Below are positions 47,138 to 59,209 of a stretch of 64,000 bases of DNA, one piece after another. Position 1 is the stretch's first letter. Each line of letters starts with the position of its first letter. The stretch is from Saccopteryx bilineata (lineage: Eukaryota; Chordata; Mammalia; Chiroptera; Emballonuridae): NCBI RefSeq assembly GCF_036850765.1, contig NC_089494.1, positions 232,766,779-232,830,778 on the forward strand. Reading direction: 5' to 3'. The notes beneath the pieces were generated by a model that was not told the origin of the DNA, searched no databases, and saw only the letters and a program-made list of their open reading frames with translations. A program made the translations under genes and the position numbers.

Positions 47138-49454
47138 CTGAGGGTGGTCTTATTGATAGCACTAATTAGAATTAATAAAGAGTAAAAAGTAAAAAAAAAA
47201 AAAAAAGGTAAAACACCCCACAAAAAAAAACAGTAATAATTTATTATTTCCCCCTTTTTTCTCTCTTCTCTTTCTCTCCTCTCGCCTCCTCAGGGAAATA
47301 TCGTGCCTATAATGGAGGGCCTGATTTGAAGTGAAGAGTTCAAGGGGCAAAAAAAAGGGAGTAGGGACCTACTAAATGCAAAAAAAAAAAAAAAAAAAAG
47401 GAAAAAAATCTTAGACAAGCATAAGATGATTTGCTTGTATGTGATGGTCAACTAAGAGATATAATGAGAGGGATAAGAGGGAACCAAAAAAAAAGGACCA
47501 AAAAAGAATAATAAAGAAGAAAAAATAAAATTAATAAGTAAAAATCTGTTGTATTAAGTGGAGCGAAGACTAAATACAATGGAGACCTTGGGTTGGGAGG
47601 ACCCAAAATGCCACAAAAATAAACAAACAAGAGAAAAAAAAATAAAAACAAAAGCAAAAAAGAGAAATAAAGCCAAAAAAAAGCCTTGAGTCCCAAATTA
47701 ACTAATTTGTTCATGATTGAGGATTATATGGGAGGAAAGTAAAATGAGAAAAGAAAAAACAAATAGAAAGGAAAAAATAAGAAAAAGGGAAAAACGAAGG
47801 AAGAAATAAAATAGGAGGAGAAAAAAACAAAATAAAGCAAGACAAAAAAAACAAAAACAAAAGAGGAGAGAGTGAGAGTTAAGTGTTTTGGAGTATAACC
47901 TTAAAGGAGGGTGAGGATGAAGAAGAAAAATAAAATGCAACACTCATGGGTAGTGTAGTTCAAGAAAGGGGAAGCATAAGATGGGCAGAGAATAGAAGGA
48001 CCGAGGTGGAGGAAATAAAGGCAAAAAGATAGAAGAAACAAACAACAACAACAACAAAAAAAAAAATAGTGGATCAAGTTGTAAAGTCTGTGGATTTTTC
48101 TTGATTTTGAGAGGTTAACTTCTTCCTTTTTCTTTTCTCTCCCTCTTCTTAGTCGGTGACTCTGTACCCCAGGCTCTGCCCCTGTGTCACTCTTAGGTAG
48201 GGATTTGCAGTTGATGGGATTCTATGGCAATGTCATATAATTGGCTTTAGTCTTGCTGGAAGTAAAGGCTTGTTGGCGTTTGCAGGGTCCAACGATGAGA
48301 GAGTTTGCTTTCCTGGATTCTCTCTCCTAGTCCCCCCTTTCTGAATTAGCAGCCTGGTGATCCAGCTATAAGGCTGCAACTGCTTCTGCCTGGGGAGTAA
48401 GAGGCTCAAAGAGCTGGGAAATCCCCACTGTATCCCCACTCAGTGCAAGGCTTTGGGAAAGGCTCTGACAGTCAGGGCCTCCAGTGTAATCAGGCGGGGG
48501 TGGGAGTCAATTGTTGTCAAGGTGACTGTTCAGCGCCTATCATTTAGTTGGACCTCTCAACCCAGGCTTTCCACACTTTGTAGCCTGTTTTTGCAGGGAA
48601 GAAGAGGCACTAGTCTCTGCTTACGACTAGTGTAGTATAGACCTTATTATCTGCCAAGTCCTTCTTGTTAGCGTTTATCCCTGAATATGGAGGCTCTATT
48701 AATCAGAAGTTGCCCCCGCCCCTTTAGCGAGAGGCACTAAAAAATATCATTCCTCTTGTCTTGGAACGCTGAATTGAGAGAGATCTTATCAATTAGAAGC
48801 GAGGGTGCGCAGATTTCATGGGTTAAGCTAATTTCAGTGATTGGGTCGCAGCTGTGCTTCCGAAGGTATTTTAGGCTGCCTGCGCGCGCCCCTCCCCCAA
48901 CGCTTGATTGTTAGCTTGAATGGCTGGGTGAGGTGCCCCGCCCACGGAGAGAATCTCCCAAGCCTCTCCCGCTCGCCCCGCCGCTGGTGGCTGGACCGCA
49001 CCAGGCGCAGGATAATGGAGCCCCCTGGGTGTGCAGGCCAGCAGGGCGCCCTGGGCGCGTGGAATGCCCAAGGCATGTGCGTGAATGGGGCGCTCTGGGC
49101 ACCGGTGGCCGGCGACCCCCACTCGCAGTGTGCGGGCCGCTGGGAACGTCAGTGGTGCTCAACCGTGGTGGCCGCTGGCGGCGGCGGCTCGCGGCGGCGG
49201 CTCTTGGCTCCCAATTATGGGCTGACTCACCACAGGCGCACTTCCTTGCGGTTTGAAAGAACGTCCCTGTGGTAGATTCCTCCACACCCTCGTCTCTCAG
49301 ATTCAAGTGATAACAGTCCTTTCGCTATCAGTTTGTGTGGAACTCAGGAATGCTCCGAGGATAAATTTTTCTGTTTCTAGTTGATAAATTTGTTGTGATT
49401 TAGGGGAGAGCTGTCGGATGCGCTGCTCACGGCGCCATTTCCGTGACGTCACTC
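47138..49454 (-). promoter_or_regulatory. L1 5' UTR with internal promoter
   Basis: About 2.3 kb, long for an L1 5' UTR. 47160-48060 is an A-rich zone on the plus strand (T-rich on the element's strand), with many simple A-runs. 48830-49454 is GC- and CpG-rich. At the extreme 5' end, 49444-49451 is a perfect CRE (TGACGTCA) and 49434-49440 reads AAATGGC on the element's strand, with the context AAATGGCGCC. In human L1 a YY1 site of this core lies at nearly the same distance from the start. Promoter function is inferred from family knowledge. Confidence 0.75.
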
Positions 49455-50130
49455 GTGATGCCTTTTTGGATACAACTTCAAAGACATGATTCATTTTTAA
49501 AAAATAATTGATATGCCGAATTTTATTAAAATTTAAAAATTTACTCTATAAAATACAATATTAAGAAACTAGAAGGTAAGCTACAGACCGGTAGAAAATA
49601 TTTGCAAAATATATATATTTTTAAAACTTTTATTTAAAATATATAAACTATCAAAACTCAACAATAGGAAACAATTAGATTTTAAAATGATCATTAATAG
49701 ACACCCCACCATAGAAGATACACAGATGGTGAGTTGCATATAAAAAGTTGCTCCACATCATATGTCATAAGGGAAGTGCACATTAAAACACTGAGATATC
49801 ACTACACACATATTCAAATGGCAAAATCTAGAACATTGACAGTTCCAAGGTTGGTGATTATTATAACAGGATCACTTATACTTTGCTGGTGGGAATTCAA
49901 AGTGGTCACCACTTTAGGAAACAGTTTGGATTTGTCATTTAAAAAACTAAACCTATTCCTGCCATACAGTCCACACATTGTGTGCCTTGATATTTACACA
50001 AAGATGATGAAAACTTATGTCCACACAAAAACTTGCCCACAACTGTTTGTGGTCGCTTTATTCGTAATTATAAATACTAATCTTAGAAGCAACCAAGAGG
50101 TTTTTCAGTAGATAAAAGGATATAGAATCT
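49455..50130 (+). mobile_element. Old L1 (ORF2 C-terminal part), downstream half
   Basis: Continues the L1 interrupted at 41738: 'GGATACAACTTCAAAGACAT', 'AAAATATTTGCAAAATATAT', 'AAAAAGTTGCTCCACATCAT', 'TTATACTTTGCTGGTGGG' and 'ACTTATGTCCACACAAAAAC'. Plus strand. Frameshifts throughout. Confidence 0.85.
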
Positions 50131-50304
50131 CATTGTGAACAAAGTGTAGTCTCAGAGGGAGCCAATGTTAACGAAATCATTTAAAATGAAGAGATATTAT
50201 GACTGAACTTATTGTAAGACATTTAGAAAATTCTGTTGTTATCAGTAAGTTAATGTGGCATCATCTGTATATAACCATAAAACACACAAGCCCCGATCTT
50301 TTGC

Positions 50305-50458
50305 TATTCAAAGTGTGACCTAGAGACCAGCTGTAACAACAACATCTGGGATCTTAAAGAAATGTTAACTCTTCACACATCCTAAATCACTTTTTAATTA
50401 ATTTGAAGTGACACCTACGTGATTTACATGCAGATTGAAATTTGAGAAGCACTGCTCT
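50305..50458. repeat. MER5-like hAT-Charlie relic
   Basis: Starts 'TTCAAAGTGTGACCTAGAG', contains 'AACAACATCTGGGATCTTAA' and ends 'TTTGAGAAGCACTG'. This fits an old MER5-type non-autonomous hAT element. Diverged. Confidence 0.65.
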
Positions 50459-50499
50459 TCAAAATAACCTGACTACTTTTCTGGTCTCTTCATCTGCTA

Positions 50500-50900
50500 C
50501 TCACACACACATCTCCCTATTTCTCTGTTTCAGTCATATTGGTCCCTTGTTTTTTCTGAAATGCCTGGAAAACCCTCTGCCAGATGTTTGCATAGATCAT
50601 TCCTTCACCTGTTTCATATCTTTATGCAAATATCACTTCAGTGGGACTCTCCCTGGATATTCTATTTTAAATGAACATTCCCATTAACCTCATCCTCTTC
50701 ATTTTTACTACAGAACTTCCCATCATTTAATATGCTAAATATTTTAATTAACACACCATTTATTATTTTTTCTATCTACTGAAATATAAGCTTCTTGAGC
50801 ACAAGGATTTGAATCTGTTATGCGCACTGCAGAATTTTAGGCTCCTAGAATGCTGTTTGAGTGACATTTAAGAGGTCACTCAATAAATGTGTCAAATAAA
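50500..50900 (+). repeat. L2 LINE 3' end relic
   Basis: 'CTGGAAAACCCTCTGCCAG', 'TCAGTGGGACTCTCCCTGG', 'AATATAAGCTTCTTGAGCAC' and 'GTCACTCAATAAATGTG' occur in the order of an L2 3' end. Ancient and non-coding. Confidence 0.75.
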
Positions 50901-51145
50901 TGAGCCTGTTCATTGATACATTTATTTGCCCACATGCATTATTTAAGTCTTGTTATTTGAAATCAACTGCATCATTTGCATCATGTAATGCTATAAAAGT
51001 CTCATCTAAGTCTATTATTTAGGATATTAAAAGCATTATAATTTACCTAAACATTTATGAGTCAGTTTATCTTTATCCTTCACTAGTTCTCACGGTCAAG
51101 CATACCAGAGCCCTAGTATGCACTGTGAAAATGTATGTGATGTAT
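50901..51145. other. Intergenic DNA, nothing recognised
   Basis: AT-rich, with no supported feature. Confidence 0.4.
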
Positions 51146-51157
51146 CACTTCTAGACT

Positions 51158-51320
51158 TTTTTTAAAAAAACATTATTACATCGACCTTTAACAAGAGAGT
51201 GAGGAGAGAGCGAGAGACAGAACTATCAATCTGTTCCTGTATGTGCCTTGACCAGGGATCGAACCAGAAATCTCTGCACTTTAGCATGATGCTCCAACCA
51301 ACCAAGCTATCTGACCAGGG
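51158..51320 (-). mobile_element. Short bat tRNA-derived SINE
   Basis: Reverse orientation: a T/A-rich tail, then 'TATGTGCCTTGACCAGGGAT' and 'CCAAGCTATCTGACCAGGG' (complemented head). A perfect 12-base TSD, CACTTCTAGACT, lies at 51146-51157 and 51321-51332. Confidence 0.92.
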
Positions 51321-51332
51321 CACTTCTAGACT

Positions 51333-51735
51333 CTCACAAAGACTTTTTTATTTAAAATTATTGTATACATTTAGCATTATTTTATTTCCAGTTGTTGCAT
51401 ATATTTTCATCTTGTATGCAGGTTTTCCCTAACTTTTTATGTTCTGGTTTTTATATGGCATTGTATACTTCCATTGCAACCAGATAATTGAAGTTTTTAC
51501 AGGAAGCAATTTTTTAACATCATAAAAAATTAGAAATCTAAGTAACATAAGTAATATCAGGAGATCAAAATGAAGATTAATAAAATATGTAGGGTGCTTT
51601 AGCTTAATTTCATAGCAGATAAATAAGATTTAAGTTGGGCAAAGAATTAGAAGAGAATTCAAGAATGAAGAGACTGGGAGAATGAAGCCCTGTCTAGAAA
51701 GTATAATTAAACTCAAATTTACTTTTCTACCTTTC
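51333..51735. other. AT-rich intergenic DNA
   Basis: No supported feature. Confidence 0.4.
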
Positions 51736-51860
51736 TACTACTATTTACCAAGTACCTATTATTTGCCAGACATCTCCCATGTATAATGTCTAATTCTCAA
51801 AGTAGCGATTTCAAGAAGGAAACAGGTAGCATTATTCAAGATTATAACATTAAAATATTA
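51736..51860 (-). repeat. MIR SINE relic
   Basis: 'ACCAAGTACCTATTATTTGC', 'CAGACATCTCCCATGTATAA' and 'GAAGGAAACAGGTAGC' follow the complemented MIR order. Confidence 0.6.
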
Positions 51861-52018
51861 AAAGTCTATGATGTCCAGCTACTTTCTTACCTTCATTTAA
51901 ATTATCCTACTCCCTATTGGTTAAATGAATGAGAAACTTTAAGAGCAGTTTTTAGCATTTTAATGTCATCTTGTTTATTTAATTACAAGTATCAAATCAT
52001 GTGAAAGTTAAAGATGGT

Positions 52019-53870
<1,852 letters not shown>

Positions 53871-54535
53871 AACATACCCACTACCGGGGGGCTACTGGAT
53901 GGGTAATACCACACCCTGGACTGGCTGCCCATGGCTCCCTTTTATCAGGGGAGCTCCTGGGGGCTCTTCTCTACCTTCTTCACCACACCTCGCTGAGCGT
54001 CCTGTTCCCTCCGCCTCTCTAACGGGTGGGCTAGCGGTGGCTACTGCAGCCTTTCCTTGTCTCTGAGTGACCTAGGACAGGGTGGGGCACTGCTGACCGA
54101 CTTCTCAGGATTAGAGACGGTCGCTCCAGCACCAGCCCGTGTCCTACCAGGGGCGTGTGGATTTCCGGTCCCCGGAGAAGTCAGGGTGCGCGGAAGTCCA
54201 GGCCCGCTGATCTCGCTGTGCACTCCGGCCGGACTTGCTCTTCAGCCAGATACAGGGGCCCGCGAGAACCTCTGCTTCCGATTCAGCGACCTTAACCGCC
54301 AATTCAAATCGCACTGCTCCTCTCTCTACTCTCTTAAGGGAAGCTGCAGCCTCCAGCTACGCCCAAACTACCAGTGGGGCTGTCTTACTATTCCCCTGCC
54401 CATTGTGACCAGGGCCCATGCCATACCCCTTTGTCTCTGTTGCCTAACAACCCCTCCCTCACCTCAGGGACACTGTCCTCTCCACTTCTCCACACCAGCC
54501 TGCCAGCCACAGCTCAGCAGATGACCCCTTCCCAC
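53871..54535 (-). promoter_or_regulatory. GC-rich segment upstream of the GARIN pseudogene, with RFX-type X-box
   Basis: GC- and CpG-rich compared with the surrounding AT-rich DNA, and directly upstream of the pseudogene start. 54439-54451 reads GTTGCCTAACAAC, a close match to the RFX X-box (GTTGCC, short spacer, GCAAC-like half). RFX factors drive testis and ciliary genes, which would suit a testis-expressed GARIN gene. It may be the old promoter and 5' exon; this is inference. Open frames across it have no recognised domain. Confidence 0.5.
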
Positions 54536-55034
54536 CAAGACCCCATCTAAGAATCTTAATACATAATGTCAAATTGATTTCAAAAAGAGTTAGGCAAATT
54601 TTCTGTTAGATACGAGGTTAAAATATCCATAGTCATTTTTTCCAGCACTTCTGATTGTAGACAATTAGAATTAATTGTAGAAATTACCTTGAAGAGAGAA
54701 TTGGAAAAGGTAAACTGGAAAGTGCAGGATTTTTTCCAGGTTTATTGTATCAAAAATACAATAACCAGGAATGAAATCTTAAAATGGAGAGTTGGTAAAT
54801 AATTATGGGACATTCTATGACAGGACATTCTGTATTCTTGAAAATAATTGTGTAGTTTTATACTTAATGAAGTAAAAAGGAATCCCTGAGTTTTATTTTA
54901 AAGAAGCAAAGCAAACAGATTTCAAACTAACATTATACTCATAACATTTATGTAAAATCAGTGTGTGTGTGTGTGTGTGTGTTTGGTTTTGAAAATATGT
55001 TCAGTGAAATATTTAAAGTACTTAAGTACTTATC
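54536..55034. other. AT-rich intergenic DNA with a (GT)n tract
   Basis: A (GT)n microsatellite at about 54962-54982. Otherwise nothing recognised. Confidence 0.5.
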
Positions 55035-55300
55035 TAGGTGTTGAAATTTAAATTTTTAAATTTTTATTTTTATTTAATTTTATTTTTTATTTTGAAATTA
55101 AATTTAACAGGGTGACATTGATGAACAAGTATACATAGATTTCAGGTAAATATCACTACATCATTTGAATAGTCAATTTTGTTGTAAATTCATCACCCAA
55201 AATCAAAGATTTCTGAATTACTTTATATTTGTCCCTCTTTATACCTTTCCCACAATCCTCCTCCAACTTCCTTACATCTCCCTCCCCCGGATATAAATTA
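55035..55300 (-). mobile_element. Truncated L1 3' end, minus strand
   Basis: 'AACAGGGTGACATTGATGAA', 'AATTTTGTTGTAAATTCATC' and 'ACCCAAAATCAAAGATTTC' match the L1 3' UTR, as at 30024-30190. A long AT-rich tail zone lies at left. Confidence 0.8.
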
Positions 55301-55309
55301 GTGAAACTA

Positions 55310-55526
55310 TTATGAAAGAAAGGTGGTGATTCCTCAAAAAATTAAGAATAGAACTACCCTATAACCCAGCAGTCCCTCTACTGGGTACCTACCCCCAAAG
55401 CTTGAAAGCCGTAGTGAAGACACCTGCACCCCCATGTTCATTGCAGCATTCTTCACAGTGGCCAAGACATGGAAACAACCAGTGTGTCCCTCGATGGAGG
55501 ATTGGATAAAGAAGATGTGGTATATA
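55310..55526 (+). mobile_element. L1 ORF2 C-terminal fragment, plus strand, left part
   Basis: 'AATAGAACTACCCTATAACC', 'CAGCAGTCCCTCTACTGGGT', 'GTTCATTGCAGCATTCTTCA' and 'GGCCAAGACATGGAAACAAC' are standard L1 3'-end sequence. It is cut at 55526 by a Tigger element and resumes at 58094. Confidence 0.9.
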
Positions 55527-58091
55527 CAGTGATGCCTCGGTTTTTGCCGACAATCCGTCTGAAAACAATCGGTGAAATCCAGAACTGACGAAAACCAAGA
55601 CAATAACTTCCATATGAATCAATGTAAATCCAATTAATTGGTTCTAGACACTCCAAAATACATACCAAGAACACATTTTATGGAGAATAAATAGTGTTTA
55701 ATACTAAAAGCAATAAGAAATTAATATAAAATGAATATAAAAGACTAATGTAAATAAGTGAATATTTAACATGACATTTACATTTCTGGAGACTCTTCTT
55801 GGCTTATGGAAGACAGCGAAGAGGGGAGAGAGGGGTGCAGATATTTTTGTTTGGAAGGGGAATTCCCCTCCATAAGGACCTTAGGTATCAAGGCACTATC
55901 TAGGGTCACTTCCCTTCTCGGTGTTTTGGCACTAGGACCAGCTTCAGAGTCTGTGGACCCAACTCGCACAAGAAAGCCGTTTAAAGAGATCTGTTCTGCT
56001 GCCTTAAGATTTGCCTAAAATGGGTCAAGACATTATAATTAAACAAGTTGCAGACACGGCCTGCAGCAGCTTTGTCTGGGTGATTTTTCTCCACAAACCC
56101 CTGTACCTTACTCCAGGAAGAAGTCCTTAATCTGTGAAGAAGGCACATTCTCCCCTGTCTCTTCCTCCTCATCTGGAGCAACTTCTTCATCTGCCGTCTG
56201 CTGCACTTCTAGATGAAGGTCTTGCAGCTCTTCAGTGGTGAGTTCTTCACTGTGGTCATCCACCAGCTCTTCCACATCCTCACCACTCACCCCCAAACCC
56301 CTAGACTTCCCCAAATCAACAATGGACTGCACCACATGTGTAGGGTCATCGGAGGAAGGCTCAAACCCTTCAAAATCTCTCTCATGCACACATCCTGGCC
56401 ATAATTTCTTCCAGGCAGAGTTCATCGTCCTGGATGTCACTCTCTGCCAAGCCTTACCTATGAGGTTAATGCAGTTGAGAATGTTGAAATATTTTTTCCA
56501 GAACTTTCTTAAGGAAAATTCTGTATCTGATGTCACCTCAAAGGACCTTTGAAACATGGCTTTTGTGTACAGTTTCTTGAAATTTGAAATGACATTCTGG
56601 TCCATGGGCTGAATGAGTAGTGTGGTATCAGGGGGCAAGAACTTCACTGTGATAAAACTGAATGCCTTCAACAATGTGTCTTCCAAACCTGGAGGATGTG
56701 CAGGAGCATTGTCAATTACTAGGAGGCACTTAAGGGGCAACTGATTGTCCTGGAGGTATTTTTTCACACTCAGGGCAAACACTTCATTCATCCACTCAAT
56801 AAAAATTGGCCTCATGACCCATGCTTTATTGTTTGCCCTCCACATCACACACAATTTACTTTTAATCACATTGTTTCTGCTAAAGACTCTAGGAGTTTCT
56901 GAATGGTACACTGGTAAAGACTTCACTGTACAATCACCACTAGCATTACCACACAACGAAAGAGTTAGCCTACATTTCATAGGCTTATGTCCTGGCCTTT
57001 TCCTCCTGTGTAATGAACATCCTCTTTGGCATTTTCTTCCAGAAGAGGCCAGTTTAATCACAGCTGAAGATTTGTTGGGGAATGAATTTTTTAGCCTCTA
57101 CATAATCTTTGAGTTGGTACACAAATTTTTCAGCCTCAGACTTGTCCGAACTCACACCTTAGCTGTGCCTGGTAACACTGTGTATGCCAGTGAGCCTCTT
57201 AAATTTTTTGAACCAGCCTCTGTTGGCCTTAGAATCACTAAGTACACTAGCACTTGTCCCAGGCATTTTCTTAAAGAGATAGGCATACAACAGTCTGGCT
57301 TTTTCACATATGATGGCCTCTGAAACAGAATCGCCATCTAACTGTTTTTGATTGATCCAAATTAATAATAACTGTTTGACATCCTCAGTTATTTGGTATC
57401 TCTGTTTCATTAGCACATTCACACCTTTTGCTACATTAAACCTCCTTTATTGCTTCCTTTTTTTTGCCACAGTGGAACTTATCATGGATGGCGACTTCTC
57501 GTACAATTGGCCGACTTCAGCAACCTTGAAGACATTCTCGTATTTTTCAGTGATTTTCTTCTTCAACTTGATCATGTTCCTGGCCTTCTTCTTTGAAGGG
57601 CTGCTGGCTCTGGAAACTTTCTCTGGTCCCATGATGGAGCTAAAAGGAAAAGATTAACTTATTAGCAAGGAAAACACTTAACAAGGACAATGAGACTTGA
57701 GCACATATGATTTTAACTTATGTGCATTACATACATTTTGAAACTGAAAAACACAAAATAGACACATTACACTGAAAACTATATATGTAGTAGTAATCAC
57801 TTACATGTAATTGTAGTATTAGCACTCGCAATTGTAAAAAAAGTGCAAAAACACTGGAAAGCAATAGATTTGGCTAGATGTGCAGAGGTGATGCTCACAC
57901 AATGAGAAACAATGCCACACTGAGCAAGAGAACACATGGGTCACCCTTTGTTTTCCCAAAATTAGCAGCAAGGTCACATGGGCACACCAACAAAATCTGA
58001 GGCAACCGACAAAAACTGAGACTTTTTATGTGGAAAAATTCAATGAAAATGGAAACAATAACTGACGTCAATGAAAATCAAGGTATTACTG
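55527..58091 (-). mobile_element. Complete Tigger (pogo-group Tc1/mariner) element
   Basis: About 2,565 bp. TIRs are CAGTGATGCCTCGGTTTTTG at the left and the complement of CAGTAATACCTTGATTTTCA at the right. The TA TSD lies at 55525-55526 and 58092-58093. The L1 sequence is continuous across it once one TA copy is removed ('GGTATATA' then 'CAACGAAATACTACTCA'). The transposase is on the minus strand. All parts are present, but the reading frame is broken. Confidence 0.95.
56108..57632 (-). pseudogene. Tigger transposase, broken
   Basis: About 500 codons over three frames. The N-terminal CENP-B/Psq helix-turn-helix is at 57632-57447 ('KKITEKYENVFKVAEVGQLY'). The second DNA-binding unit (CENPB-type Tc5 HTH) is at 57422-57159 ('ICEKARLLYAYLFKKMPGT'). 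The DDE core follows: the first catalytic Asp is visible at about 57085-57070 in 'QIFSCD', but the next codon is a stop where Glu is usual (before 'TGLFWKKM'). The second Asp is in 'LLVIDNAPAHPP' and the third in 'LIQPMDQNVISNFK', both inside a 317-residue open stretch (57061-56108). The C-terminal tail is acidic ('EEVAPDEEEETGEN'). A cut-and-paste transposase in known relatives; inactive here. Confidence 0.93.
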
Positions 58092-58093
58092 TA

Positions 58094-58260
58094 TATACAA
58101 CGAAATACTACTCACTCATAAGAAATGATGACACAGTGTCATTGATGACAACATGGATTGACCTTGAGAACATTATACTTAGTGGAATAAGTAAACCAGA
58201 AAAAGCTAAAACCTGTATGATTTCACACATAGATGGGATACAATACTGAGACTTATGGAC
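58094..58260 (+). mobile_element. L1 ORF2/3' UTR fragment, right part
   Basis: 'CTACTCACTCATAAGAAATG', 'ATGACAACATGGATTGACCT', 'TTAGTGGAATAAGTAAACCA' and 'CATAGATGGGATACAATACT' continue the L1 cut by the Tigger element. Confidence 0.9.
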
Positions 58261-58661
58261 ATAGATACGAGTTCAGTGAAATTTTAATCTTTTATATTTT
58301 CTATCATTATTAGGACAGTTATTATTTCTAATAATGGGAAATAAGGCTATTTTATTATCAATGTCTACTTGTATAGTCATAATAATGTTTATATTTTGAC
58401 AGATACTCAAATAGCTGCTGAGATTCTTTTACCTTTTTAAACATCTATATTCTGAGTATACAGTGAAGAAAACCTCAAGCATCACAGCTTTATTCTTTAC
58501 CCACTGTCAGATTGTGTATAAAAATGGTCAGAGAGGTGCTCTCCTTCTTAGCACCTGTCTTCTTTTATTCTTCTCCACCCTCCCCACTCCAGGCAAGATT
58601 CCCTTGCTTATATTTTTCTCCTAAGTTGCAAAGGCCATTTTATTTTTTTGAACCTCTTTTT
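58261..58661. other. Intergenic DNA, nothing recognised
   Basis: No supported feature. Confidence 0.4.
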
Positions 58662-59018
58662 TTTTTTAATCAGGTGAGAGGCAGAAAGTGGAGAGGCAGA
58701 ATTTAGCATCCTCCCTGAGAGGGATCCACCGGGTAATGCCCATCTGGGGCTGATGTTCTGACCACCTGGGGCTGCTGCTTTGTTGCTCAGGAACAAAGCT
58801 ATTTCTAGTGCCTGAGACAGGCCATGAAGCAATCCTCATTGCTCAGGGCCAACTTGTTCATTTGAACCATGGCTTCATGAGGGGAAGAATGAGAGACATA
58901 GAGCAAGGAGCAGTGGAGAAGCAGATGGTGGCTTCTCCTGTGTGCCTTGACTGGAAATCAAACTTAGTACAGCCACATGCCAGGCCATCACTATACTACT
59001 GAGCCAACTAACCAGTGC
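58662..59018 (-). mobile_element. Bat tRNA-derived SINE (type B), diverged
   Basis: Reverse orientation: poly-T at left, 'GAGAGGGATCCACCGGGTAA', 'CAGATGGTGGCTTCTCCTGT' and 'TACTGAGCCAACTAACCAGT' (complemented head). It has more substitutions than the copies at 16.1 and 18.9 kb, so it is older. TSD not clear. Confidence 0.85.
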
Positions 59019-59209
59019 TGCATATTTTTACATACCCAGATTTATTGGGATATAATAAAATATATTTAGTTTACAAATATTTTTTAATTTAATTGGATCC
59101 AGCAAATATGAAGCACAGTGTTAACCTTCAGAAACATAAGGATTATGGAAATGCAGACTTAATTGGAACCCAGGTTACCTATACATTCTGGTTTTATGTC
59201 ATAAAACTA

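Larger units (their letters stand above)
41739..49454 (-). mobile_element. Full-length L1 retrotransposon, minus strand
   Basis: About 7.7 kb. The T-run at 41738-41750 is the complemented poly(A), followed by the 3' UTR ('GGATGACATTAATAAATC'). Next come ORF2 (45821 down to about 41996), a spacer of about 320 bp, ORF1 (47137-46144), an A-rich zone, then a GC-rich 5' UTR ending at 49454. The TSD is GTGATGCCCTTT at 41729-41740 and GTGATGCCTTTTT at 49455-49467. The flanks rejoin into one continuous old L1 once the element and one TSD copy are removed. ORF1 has a frameshift and ORF2 has a frameshift plus stops, so it is inactive, but it is by far the youngest LINE in the window. Confidence 0.95.

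Noticed and set aside
48841..49306. GC-rich open frames up to 144 codons at the 5' end of the young L1.
   Set aside because: The GC-rich L1 5' UTR explains them. No ORF0-like gene with a conserved start could be supported from one copy.
54057..54524. 155-codon plus-strand open frame upstream of the GARIN pseudogene.
   Set aside because: The GC-rich composition lengthens chance frames. No domain, and it runs opposite to the pseudogene.
56745..57323. 192-codon plus-strand open frame.
   Set aside because: It lies antisense to the Tigger transposase, which accounts for the sequence.
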